Part shown: positions 45,284 through 57,793 of the stretch, one piece after another
Numbering within the stretch: position 1 is the stretch's first letter
Layout: each line of letters begins with the position of its first letter
NCBI RefSeq assembly: GCF_008974265.1
Contig: NZ_BKZW01000002.1
Location: forward strand, 682,001-746,000
Length of the DNA stretch: 64,000 nucleotides
Reading direction: 5' to 3'
Source: Dictyobacter vulcani
GTDB taxonomy: Bacteria > Chloroflexota > Ktedonobacteria > Ktedonobacterales > Ktedonobacteraceae
Made by a program: the position numbers and the translations under genes
Notes under the pieces: generated by a model
Databases searched by the model: none
The model's input: the letters and a program-made list of their open reading frames with translations, nothing else
What the model was told of the DNA's origin: nothing

Positions 45284-45467
45284 AATACTGCAGAGGAATT
45301 TGATAATACCAATAAGGGTAGATTACAGATTGGTGAATAGCTGTATGATACTCTGCTCTCTGCCAGAGTATGGCATCCGTATAGCAGAACCTGCATGAAT
45401 TTTTCCTTATTGGTATATTGTATTCTCTTGTTCTGTAAACCTGACTCTCTGCCATCCCTGCAGTATT
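45284..45467. repeat. Nested inverted repeats upstream of the ThiO fusion gene
   Basis: AATACTGCAG (45284-45293) is inverted as CTGCAGTATT (45458-45467), and inside it TACCAATAAGG (45307-45317) is inverted as CCTTATTGGTA (45405-45415). The 184-bp unit is AT-rich and lies in a 490-bp gap. It could be a small mobile element or a structured leader. Confidence 0.6.
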
Positions 45468-45541
45468 CCTCTTTTCTCCTCGCATTTCTACCTTGCTAAG
45501 TGCATTCTTTCTACGCTATAATGGTACGCAACTTATAGTGT

Positions 45542-47212
45542 ATGATTTTTGAGAATTGGAAGATGATGCTCAGTACACAAACCACGGATGTGCTTATTAT
45601 TGGTGGTGGGGTCATTGGCTGCTCCTGTGCTTATTTTTTAAGTAAAGCAGGCATGAATGTGACGATCCTGGAGCAAGGTGAGTTGGGTGGACAGGCCTCA
45701 GGAGCTGCGGCAGGATTGCTGGCTCCGCTTGGTCCTATTCCCGCGCCGGGAACATTCGCTGATCTCATCCTCGCTAGCTTTCGTCAATTTCCAGCATTTG
45801 TAGCAGAGCTTGAAGCGAGCAGTGGGATCGATGTGGGCTATGAGCGGACGGGCGCTTTACGTGTGGTACGGAGCGGTAAACGCCTCACTCGCCTCAAACA
45901 ACGTTTTGAGCTATGGCAATCGTTGGGAGTACGTGTGGAGTGGATGGAGGGTACCGAGGCTTTAAAACGAGAGCCTCTCCTGGCTTCTGATGTATGTGGA
46001 GCAGTATATTCGCCTGAAGAGTCGCAGGTCAACGCAGTACAACTTGTACGAGCGCTGGCATTATCTGCTCAGCAAGCAGGTGCGCATATTTATCCACATG
46101 CTGCCGTGAATGAGATTATGTATAGCGGGACAAACGTCACGGGTGTACGGACAACAGCGGGAGATCTCTATGCCTGTAAGCAACTCATTGTTACTGCTGG
46201 TGCCTGGTCTGCCAGGTTACTCCATCCCCTCAATGATATTCTGCTCCCTCTGCGTCCTATCGTTGGTCAAATGCTGGCCTTATCCCAGCCGGAACCAGCG
46301 TTACAGCATATTATCTTTGGCGACACAAAGTATCTGCTTCCAAGAAAGAGGGAAGTGTTGGTAGGTGCCACTAAAGAAGATAACGGTTTTGCGATCCAGG
46401 TCACTCCGCAAGGTATTGATAAGCTCCATACCACAGCCCTGCGCCTTATGCCATCGCTATCCTCTCAATCTATCATTCGCAGCTGGGCTGGCGTACGTCC
46501 GGGCACACCGGATAAACGCCCGATTATCGGACCAATCCCGGGTTGGGAAAATCTGCTCGTGGCAACTGGACATAATAGTTCGGGCATTATCTTAAGTCCC
46601 ATAACTGGCCAGGGCATTACAGAGTATGTGACCACCGGCCATCTGCCTGATGTTCTGCAAACATTTGGGTACGAGCGCTTTAATACGCCTGAGTTTCTTT
46701 CGCCATCGACACCGCGCCCTCAATTACTCATGCCAGACCTTCAGTTGATTCGCCTCGACCACGCGCCCGCCCTGCTTGCGTTCGAGCTGGAGAATCGAGC
46801 CTACTTTGCGGCGTCGGTTCCCGATCGTGGGGATGAGTTTTTCGCCGAGTTCGACACGCGGTATGCGCAATTGCTTAAGTATCAGGCTGCCGGAACGGAT
46901 TTCCTCCATGTACTGGTGGCCGAGCGCGGCGAGGTGGTGGGACGGGTGAACTTGATCGAAGTGGCAGACGGGTCGGCAGAGCTAGGGTACCGGATCGCGC
47001 AGAAGGCCGCCGGGCAGGGACTGGCCACAGCGGCGGTGCGCAAGGTGTGTGAGCTAGCCGCTACAGAGTACGGACTCACCAGGCTGCGCGCGAGGGTCAA
47101 GCGGGACAATCCGGCCTCGCGCAAGGTGCTTGAACACAACGGATTTGTCGCCGTCGGTGAGCTAACGCTCAACGGCAAGCCAGCCATGTCCTACATCTGC
47201 GAACTCCGGTGA
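45542..47212 (+). CDS. thiO: Glycine oxidase ThiO fused to a GNAT acetyltransferase
   Basis: 556 aa in two parts. Residues 1-385 are a FAD-dependent amine oxidase of the DAO family: dinucleotide motif DVLIIGGGVIGCSCAYFLSK, then GQASGAAAGLLAPLGP, and RPGTPDKRPIIGPIPG near the end. ThiO makes iminoacetate from glycine for the thiazole of thiamine. Residues about 395-556 are a RimJ/RimL-like GNAT: RGEVVGRVNLIEVADGSAEL, then GQGLATAAVRKVCE. The second part is clearly more GC-rich (from about 46740 on) and resembles actinobacterial proteins. No other thi gene is nearby. The rRNA operon begins just downstream. Confidence 0.88.
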   Translation: MIFENWKMMLSTQTTDVLIIGGGVIGCSCAYFLSKAGMNVTILEQGELGGQASGAAAGLLAPLGPIPAPGTFADLILASFRQFPAFVAELEASSGIDVGYERTGALRVVRSGKRLTRLKQRFELWQSLGVRVEWMEGTEALKREPLLASDVCGAVYSPEESQVNAVQLVRALALSAQQAGAHIYPHAAVNEIMYSGTNVTGVRTTAGDLYACKQLIVTAGAWSARLLHPLNDILLPLRPIVGQMLALSQPEPALQHIIFGDTKYLLPRKREVLVGATKEDNGFAIQVTPQGIDKLHTTALRLMPSLSSQSIIRSWAGVRPGTPDKRPIIGPIPGWENLLVATGHNSSGIILSPITGQGITEYVTTGHLPDVLQTFGYERFNTPEFLSPSTPRPQLLMPDLQLIRLDHAPALLAFELENRAYFAASVPDRGDEFFAEFDTRYAQLLKYQAAGTDFLHVLVAERGEVVGRVNLIEVADGSAELGYRIAQKAAGQGLATAAVRKVCELAATEYGLTRLRARVKRDNPASRKVLEHNGFVAVGELTLNGKPAMSYICELR

Positions 47213-47272
47213 CGCTCGGAGGCGAGCTCTGAACCTACGATGACGTACTTTTGGGTTGGTGGTGGAAAATGC

Positions 47273-47301
47273 TTGACAGGATCGTGAGGCTATGGCATAA
47301 T
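47273..47301 (+). promoter_or_regulatory. rRNA operon promoter P1
   Basis: TTGACA (47273-47278), 17 bases, CATAAT (47296-47301). It is placed about 560 bases before the 16S gene, directly after the ThiO fusion gene. Confidence 0.75.
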
Positions 47302-47544
47302 CATCGAGCTGCAGAAAGACGACAATCACCAGGCTCGACGAGCCGGGGTGCTCCTGTCCCTTCGCATCCGTTGTGCCACGCTAAGGTGGCTCTCCCCGAG
47401 ATCGCTGATCTCCTGCGTCTTCCCAATGAAGTATTGAGAAAAGGAAGGCTGTGCCCTTTTTCGCAGGATAGTGCATGTCTTCTGACTCTGACGAGTCAGA
47501 AACACGAGATTTCGGCGGACCTGAAAAAGTGGTCCGGAAAACGC

Positions 47545-47573
47545 TTGACAAAACACAACAGATCTGCGATACT
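47545..47573 (+). promoter_or_regulatory. rRNA operon promoter P2
   Basis: TTGACA (47545-47550), 17 bases, GATACT (47568-47573). A later CTTGACAACTGAAGAG segment near 47651 resembles the CCTTGACAACTGAATA segment in the 16S-23S spacer near 49511, so it is probably an antitermination or processing element, not a third promoter. Confidence 0.75.
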
Positions 47574-47863
47574 ACAGCTACACGAGACAAGCAAACGAAA
47601 AAGACACAGACGCTTGTTGAATGACGAAACACACGTTTCGTCTGGTACCTTGACAACTGAAGAGTGGAAAGCAGAACAGTAACTGGAACAACATGAATCG
47701 TTTCTAGTTTCCTGTCAATTCGATCCCGGACTCTTAGGGGTTCGGTGATCACAACAATAATCTGCGAACAATGACAGCCAATGTTGTAAGACTTGGCCTT
47801 GATCGCAATTCACATGCAATTGACATATACTTGTTTGAGTATATGTTTGTATAAACGCAACAA

Positions 47864-49346
<1,483 letters not shown>

Positions 49347-49648
49347 GGGAGCTTGGATATCCGTCAGGAGATTTTCTGACACATATGATATCCCACTTCC
49401 AGGTCGAACAGGACAAGAATGTATTTGTGCCAGCCGTTGGACTGGTTTCCACTCTCCAGATGTTGGGGTGAACAGACACACGCTCCGGTGTGTGGCCTGC
49501 CAGCATCGCACCTTGACAACTGAATACTGTTTATCTTCAATTTTGCTGAGCGATTTATGTCAGCCAGAGTTGAAGCAGAGGATCGCAATTTTTTGCGAAA
49601 AAAATCAAGAGATCAAGCATTCACAGACACACATGATGAAGAATCAGA
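49347..49648 (+). other. 16S-23S internal transcribed spacer without tRNA
   Basis: About 300 bases. GGATATC near 49353 and GATATCC near 49387 could pair in the processing stem. I find no tRNA-Ile or tRNA-Ala cloverleaf. A CTTGACAACTGAA segment near 49512 repeats one in the leader. Confidence 0.75.
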
Positions 49649-52607
<2,959 letters not shown>

Positions 52608-52727
52608 ACATCAGTATCTTCATCGTGGACACTCGCGTGAGTGCACTCGGCTTCAGCTCATCGGCTGGCAGAGGCGCTCGGCAAAATTGAGGATATACGT
52701 TATTGCAGTTGTTGAAAAACATTATGA

Positions 52728-52757
52728 GGCTTTCCCTTTGCGGGGAAGGTCTTTTTT
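52728..52757 (+). terminator. Terminator of the rRNA operon
   Basis: CTTTCCC (52730-52736) pairs with GGGGAAG (52742-52748) around TTTGC, followed by a TCTTTTTTG run. The 120 bases between the 23S end and this hairpin do not look like a 5S rRNA. Confidence 0.85.
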
Positions 52758-52775
52758 GTTTGTGCGCTTCTCGAC

Positions 52776-53273
52776 TTATTTACCGGAACCACTGCGCGTA
52801 ATACCCTGGCGATAGCGCTGTTGTAACACTTTTGATTTTATTTGACCCCTTGGAATACAGCCCGGACAATTAAAGAAGGATTTACCATGGGCGAAAGGCA
52901 TATAGCGCCAGCCAATGATTTGTGACAATGCCCGTACCTTTACGATCTCTTTTTTGGTAATTGTTCTGGATATAATAATTTCATACCCCTGCGCATCATC
53001 GATATTTCGAATAATTTCGATTGCTTTGCCCAGCGGCACCTGTTGATGCTGCTGATTATAATGACCCACTGACACAATTTCCTCGGCACTCACACGAAAA
53101 TAGACTGCCATATAGGTGCGTTGTCCCCGACGCTTGAGTTCACGTAGCCATTGGTGCGAAATATAATGATTCTGTAGCATTGGCATACTATACACTCCAC
53201 ATGAACTTTTAATACCTCCTCGTAAGATTGGCTTAACATTTTTTTCGGCGGTCAGGTGAACAAGCATTGGCAT
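52776..53273 (-). CDS. Conserved hypothetical protein, possible ADP-ribosyltransferase-like fold
   Basis: 165 aa from the ATG at 53273 with AGGAG eight bases upstream. The N-terminus MLVHLTAEKNVKPILRGGIK has the HxT and G-I pattern seen in DarT/KptA-like ART proteins. The middle SHQWLRELKRRGQRTYMAVY and VGHYNQQHQQVP looks highly conserved. The C-terminus has NCPGC with a downstream RGQIK, like half of a zinc ribbon. No antitoxin is adjacent. It converges on the rRNA operon. The ART link is a weak, by-eye resemblance. Confidence 0.6.
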   Translation of the reverse strand: MPMLVHLTAEKNVKPILRGGIKSSCGVYSMPMLQNHYISHQWLRELKRRGQRTYMAVYFRVSAEEIVSVGHYNQQHQQVPLGKAIEIIRNIDDAQGYEIIISRTITKKEIVKVRALSQIIGWRYMPFAHGKSFFNCPGCIPRGQIKSKVLQQRYRQGITRSGSGK

Positions 53274-53325
53274 TGAAATCACTCCTGATCAGCCGCCCAC
53301 CTGGGGGCGAGCGGTAGTTACATTT

Positions 53326-54033
53326 TTAATGTTTATGACTATGATCATGCTCATGGCTATGAGGATGTCCCACATAGGGTGCATGAGCGTCAATGATATT
53401 GCGGCGCTCCCTGGCTGGTACTGTAAGATGTTGTTCAAGCCAGGCAATAACAGCTTCCAATCCTACCTCATCTTTAAGATTGGTGAAGACAAATGGGCGC
53501 TCACCACGTTTGATTCGTGCATCGTGCTCCATTACTTCTAACGAAGCACCGACATAAGGTGCCAGATCAATTTTATTGATGATCAGTAGATCTGAGCGCA
53601 TGATGCCCGGACCGCCCTTACGAGGAATCTTGTCGCCGCCTGAAACATCAATGACATAGATCGCGACATCAACAAGCTCTGGACTAAAAGCGGCGGCCAG
53701 ATTATCACCGCCGCTTTCGACAAAGATTAACTCCAATCCAGGCAAACTCTCCTCCAGGTCAGCGATCGCTTCGAGATTCATGGAAGCATCTTCACGAATC
53801 GCCGCATGAGGACAACCACCGGTTTCCACGCCGCGCACACGTTCCTGTGGGAGCGTGCCCTGACGGAGCAGGAACTCTGCATCCTCTTTCGTATAGATAT
53901 CATTAGTAACGACCGCCAGATTATAGCGCGGCCATAGTTTTTTGCTCAAGCGATCTACCAGCGCTGTCTTGCCACATCCGACTGGACCAGCAATACCAAC
54001 GCGGAAAGCGCGTGTAAAGCCTGTATCTGTCAT
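53326..54033 (-). CDS. ureG: Urease accessory GTPase UreG with His-rich C-terminus
   Basis: 235 aa. UreG is the GTPase that drives nickel delivery into urease. The P-loop GIAGPVGCGKTALV is near residues 13-26, with VETGGCPHAAIRED containing the CPH nickel motif, ESGGDNLAAAFSPE, and NKIDLAPYVGA for guanine binding. The core has normal length. The last 13 residues HPHSHEHDHSHKH contain seven histidines, like the nickel-storing tails usually found on UreE or HypB. It follows ureC by 43 bases and is probably in the same transcript. Confidence 0.95.
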   Translation of the reverse strand: MTDTGFTRAFRVGIAGPVGCGKTALVDRLSKKLWPRYNLAVVTNDIYTKEDAEFLLRQGTLPQERVRGVETGGCPHAAIREDASMNLEAIADLEESLPGLELIFVESGGDNLAAAFSPELVDVAIYVIDVSGGDKIPRKGGPGIMRSDLLIINKIDLAPYVGASLEVMEHDARIKRGERPFVFTNLKDEVGLEAVIAWLEQHLTVPARERRNIIDAHAPYVGHPHSHEHDHSHKH

Positions 54034-54076
54034 ATAGTTTTTCCCTTTTTGAAACGTTATCTTGAAACGCTATCTA

Positions 54077-55801
54077 TTAGAATAAGAAATAGCGTTGTGC
54101 CATTGGTAGAACTTCGGCAGGTTCACACGTCAGCAGTTCACCATCGGCACGTACTTCGTAGGTTTCTGGATCAACTTCTATCCCGGGGGTAGCAGTATTA
54201 TGGATCATATTTTCTTTTCCTATAGATCGGCAATTTTCTACTGCCACCACCTGTTTACGCAATCCAATCTGTTCAGGCAACTGAGCTTCCAGAGCTGCCT
54301 TAGATACAAATGTTAAACTGGTAGCCGCTGTAGCGCCACCGAAAGAACCAAACATCGGCCGGTAGAGTACTGGTTGCGGCGTTGGAATGGAAGCATTTGC
54401 ATCGCCCATCGCGCTCCACGAGATGAATCCGCCCTTCACAATCATTTCTGGCTTGACTCCAAAGAGTGCAGGTTTCCAGAGTACAATGTCTGCTAGTTTT
54501 CCCGCTTCGATGGAACCAACATGTTGACCAATTCCATGAGTGATAGCAGGATTAATCGTATACTTGGCAATATAACGCTTGACTCGGAAATTATCATTGC
54601 GACTAGAATCCGGCTTCAATGGTCCGCGTTGGACTTTCATTTTATGTGCAGTTTGCCAGGTGCGTGTAACCACTTCACCTACACGCCCCATCGCCTGTGA
54701 GTCGCTAGAGAGCATACTGAAGACACCCAGATCGTGCAAGATGTCTTCAGCAGCAATTGTCTCAGGCCGAATACGACTTTCGGCAAAAGCTACATCCTCT
54801 GGAACCTGGGGATTAAGGTGGTGACAAACCATTAACATGTCTAAGTGTTCGGCAATGGTATTAATTGTAAAAGGCCGTGTAGGATTTGTAGATGAAGGGA
54901 GAATATTTGGGTATGAAGCAATACGGATAATGTCTGGCGCATGGCCACCACCTGCACCTTCGGTATGGTAGGTGTGGATCGTGCGGTTGCCAATCGCGGC
55001 AATGGTATCCTCTACAAACCCTGCCTCATTGATGGTATCTGTGTGGATCGCGACCTGCACATCATATTTGTCCGCCACTTGCAAACACATATCGATCGCC
55101 GCTGGTGTGGTTCCCCAGTCCTCATGGAGTTTGAGACCGCAGGCGCCCGCACGCAACTGTTCTTCCAGCGGCTCCTTCGTTGAGGTATTGCCCTTACCCA
55201 GCAAGCCAAAATTAACGGGCCAGTGCTCTACAGCCTGTAACATACGTGCGAGGTTCCAGGCGCCTGGTGTACAGGTCGTCGCATTCGTTCCCGTAGCAGG
55301 TCCGGTGCCCCCTCCAAGCATCGTCGTGATGCCGTTGGACATAGCCTCATAGATCTGCTGGGGTGAAATAAAGTGAATGTGCGAATCGACCCCACCAGCT
55401 GTGACAATCATGTTCTCGCCAGCGATTACCTCGGTGCCCGAACCAACGACGAGATCGGGATCAACGCCGTCCATGGTATCAGGATTGCCTGCCTTGCCCA
55501 CTTTGACGATACGTCCATCGCGAATGCCGATATCACCTTTAACGATACCCCAGTGATCGATAATGATGGCGTTCGTGATCACCAGATCCAGCGTGCCATG
55601 AGCGCTTTCCCGGGTGGCGCGGCTGCTCTGGCCCATGCCATCGCGAATCACTTTACCGCCGCCAAAGGTGATCTCATCGCCATAAACGGTATAATCCTTC
55701 TCAATCTCAATCATGAGCTCAGTATCAGCCAGCCGTACACGGTCACCTGTAGTCGGACCATAGAGATCCGCGTACATCTGGCGAGGGATGCGTAAACTCA
55801 T
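54077..55801 (-). CDS. ureC: Urease alpha subunit UreC
   Basis: 574 aa from the ATG at 55801 (AGAGGG nine bases before it); a TTG at 55834 is also in frame. It is the catalytic subunit hydrolysing urea to ammonia and carbamate. DSHIHFISPQQ supplies two nickel His, the carbamylated Lys lies in ACGLKLHEDWG, MVCHHLNPQVPEDVAFAESR forms the mobile flap with its His, and SSDSQAMGRVGEV completes the active site. All expected residues are present. ureB, its normal upstream neighbour, is 5.2 kb away. Confidence 0.97.
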   Translation of the reverse strand: MSLRIPRQMYADLYGPTTGDRVRLADTELMIEIEKDYTVYGDEITFGGGKVIRDGMGQSSRATRESAHGTLDLVITNAIIIDHWGIVKGDIGIRDGRIVKVGKAGNPDTMDGVDPDLVVGSGTEVIAGENMIVTAGGVDSHIHFISPQQIYEAMSNGITTMLGGGTGPATGTNATTCTPGAWNLARMLQAVEHWPVNFGLLGKGNTSTKEPLEEQLRAGACGLKLHEDWGTTPAAIDMCLQVADKYDVQVAIHTDTINEAGFVEDTIAAIGNRTIHTYHTEGAGGGHAPDIIRIASYPNILPSSTNPTRPFTINTIAEHLDMLMVCHHLNPQVPEDVAFAESRIRPETIAAEDILHDLGVFSMLSSDSQAMGRVGEVVTRTWQTAHKMKVQRGPLKPDSSRNDNFRVKRYIAKYTINPAITHGIGQHVGSIEAGKLADIVLWKPALFGVKPEMIVKGGFISWSAMGDANASIPTPQPVLYRPMFGSFGGATAATSLTFVSKAALEAQLPEQIGLRKQVVAVENCRSIGKENMIHNTATPGIEVDPETYEVRADGELLTCEPAEVLPMAQRYFLF

Positions 55802-56035
55802 ACGTGTTGCCCTCTCGTCACTATCTGTAGACAAAGGATGTCTCTGTTGTCATGCTCATCTTGTGTCGTAGAAACCTCTCTCTAGTATACCGTGAAAACG
55901 GAATGCCTGGTATCTGGCAGGAGGCAGCACATGGTTGTTTTATACATATGTAAGCATCTCTCTCAATTAGGATTTCTTCTCTTCAGGGGACCCTTTGGGG
56001 GAAATTTAAATAGCCCCGAGCTCCATCTATGTACC

Positions 56036-56092
56036 TTGACAAAAACACAAGCAGGCAATTATAATGAAAACACTGCTTCTGGGAACGGTCCC
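56036..56092 (+). promoter_or_regulatory. Promoter and operator candidate of the LacI-type gene
   Basis: TTGACA (56036-56041), 18 bases, TATAAT (56060-56065) form a near-consensus promoter. About ten bases past the expected start lies GGGAACGGTCCC (56081-56092), an imperfect palindrome with a central CG, typical of LacI-family operators. GGGAACGG is repeated directly at 56093. This points to autoregulation. Confidence 0.75.
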
Positions 56093-56140
56093 GGGAACGG
56101 GGCCGGAACATCTAACCATCTATAGCGAGGAGGGGCATTG

Positions 56141-57253
56141 ATGCCCAGGAAGCTCACGATACGAGACATCGCGGAACTGGCCGGCGTCTCAAAGTCTACT
56201 GTTTCACGAGTCTTGAACGCGAAACAGGATGTTGATCCAGCAACGCGTGCGCACATCCTGAAAGTGATTGAAGAGCATACCTTCGTGCTCGATATGGCGG
56301 CTTCGAGGCTGGCAGGAGGGCGCAGTCGGCTGATTGGATCGCTCATTCCGTCACTGGCATGGCCTTTAATGCCAGAGATCATGCGCGGTATATCTGAAGT
56401 GGTTGCCCAATCTCCATACGAACTTATCCTCTATAGTATTACCCATGAACAGGTCCACAATGACAGGGAGCAACGTGATGTTATCTCACGTATCCTGCAT
56501 TCGAATCTGGCTTCGGGTGTACTCGCTGTTTTCCCAGGCCCTTCAATACCCTATCTGACCAAACTCTATGAGGAAGGCTTTCCAGTGGTTATCATCGATG
56601 ACCGCTCCGAGCCGACCAGCGTACCCTGGGTCAGCGCGGATAATCGGGTAGGAGCACATGCAGCCACAAAGTACCTGTTACAACTGAGTCATTGCCGTAT
56701 TGCGCACATTCAAGGGCCAGCTGACTATAAAGCCTCGCAGGAACGCTATCTTGGGTATTGCGATGCTTTACAAGAAGTTGGTCTGGTACCAGATCCTGAT
56801 CTGGTACGTCAGGGTGGTTTCACACCTACAGATGGGCGTTCAGCGGCCAACCATTTTATGACCATGCCTGATCGTCCAACTGCCATCTTTGCCAGTAACG
56901 ATCATGTTGCCTATGACGTATTGGTCGCTGCCGATGAGCATGGTATCTGCGTACCTGAACAACTCTCAGTCGTAGGTTTCGATGATATTGCACCATCGTC
57001 TTATTCACGGCCACCGTTGACAACGGTACGACAACCATTCTATGAAATGGGAAAACAAGCCACTGAAACGTTACTCGCTCTGTTAGAAAAGTCCTCTACA
57101 CAGAAGAGAGTTCAGACCGCAGATTCACTCTATGCGTCGGAAATCCATCACAAAATGTCGCTCCAAAACCAGATTAATAACCCTGTCCGGGTAAGACTGG
57201 CTACTAATCTGGTAGAGCGCTCGTCATGCAGTCCTTATAAAAACTACATGTAA
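56141..57253 (+). CDS. LacI family transcriptional regulator
   Basis: 370 aa. The helix-turn-helix and hinge helix open the protein: RKLTIRDIAELAGVSKSTVS and MAASRLAGGRSRLIG. The periplasmic-binding-protein-like domain follows, with PVVIIDDRS, TAIFASNDHVAYDV and VVGFDDIAPSSYSRPPLTTV. GCGAGGAGGGG precedes ATG 56141. The C-terminus has the usual RLATNLVERSSC, then seven extra residues (SPYKNYM) before a TAA that is one base from an IS-derived element. It probably controls the GH39 gene beyond that element. Confidence 0.92.
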   Translation: MPRKLTIRDIAELAGVSKSTVSRVLNAKQDVDPATRAHILKVIEEHTFVLDMAASRLAGGRSRLIGSLIPSLAWPLMPEIMRGISEVVAQSPYELILYSITHEQVHNDREQRDVISRILHSNLASGVLAVFPGPSIPYLTKLYEEGFPVVIIDDRSEPTSVPWVSADNRVGAHAATKYLLQLSHCRIAHIQGPADYKASQERYLGYCDALQEVGLVPDPDLVRQGGFTPTDGRSAANHFMTMPDRPTAIFASNDHVAYDVLVAADEHGICVPEQLSVVGFDDIAPSSYSRPPLTTVRQPFYEMGKQATETLLALLEKSSTQKRVQTADSLYASEIHHKMSLQNQINNPVRVRLATNLVERSSCSPYKNYM

Positions 57254-57254
57254 T

Positions 57255-57720
57255 GTGACACTCCGCACGCCCTGAAGGGCGGCGGCTTCTTGTACTCCTA
57301 CGTAGTCGGCCCCCTGAGTCGGTGCCTCGTTGAGGCAACTCGTTGAAGACCGTAGTGGGTGAGGAATACACTCAAGCACAGATCCACACATCTGCTCGCT
57401 TGAAGGGCGGTGCCATGCCTGTTCACCGTTTCATGCCGTACCCGACGGGTGTGCAGCCAACGTCGGGTGTTTGGCGACCTGGAAAGGGTGAACACCTTTC
57501 TCTTTCGAAAACTGATGCATGCATCAGTGGGAGGCTTTTCTTGAACGATTTTGCCTGGCAACACTTCCTAAGGCCGTACAGCCTGTGCTGTCGTGCCTTC
57601 GTTGCACCTATGCAGTATAATCCAACAATGCATTATATGCAACAAGCAAGGGCTAAAGCCCAGGAGAAACCCGCCTATCCGCCTGACGCAGGGTATTGCG
57701 GTGACTGGCTTAAAGGGTTG
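57255..57720 (-). mobile_element. Transposase-less derivative of the IS200/IS605 element
   Basis: Reversed relative to the element at 17303. Its right end (57255-57297) matches 19405-19447 almost base for base, including GTGACACTCCGC at the tip. Its left-end segment 57639-57685 matches 17341-17387 at about 45 of 47 positions. There is no tnpA or tnpB between. The middle contains a hairpin near 57445-57470 (CGTACCCGACG... with its complement) and GGGCGGTGCCATGCC, also present near 19290. The left tip beyond 57690 is diverged, so that border is uncertain. The ORF over it is not a gene. Confidence 0.78.
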
Positions 57721-57793
57721 ATATAGAGACGAAAAAAGATCTCATACAAATTAATGGATATGTTAGATATAGAAATGTATTTGAGGATTAAAG

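Noticed and set aside
45284..45541. TPP riboswitch upstream of thiO
   Set aside because: I could not find the CTGAGA and ACCTGA-type core sequences of the THI element on the plus strand.
49347..49648. tRNA-Ile or tRNA-Ala in the rRNA spacer
   Set aside because: No segment with GTTCGA-type T loop and matching acceptor stem was seen.
52608..52728. 5S rRNA
   Set aside because: The stretch has about the right length but none of the conserved 5S segments such as CCCGAAC or the GAAGTTAAGC-like part.
57343..57726. 127-codon ORF
   Set aside because: It lies inside the transposase-less element and covers its left-end palindrome; composition and lack of a ribosome-binding site argue against a gene.
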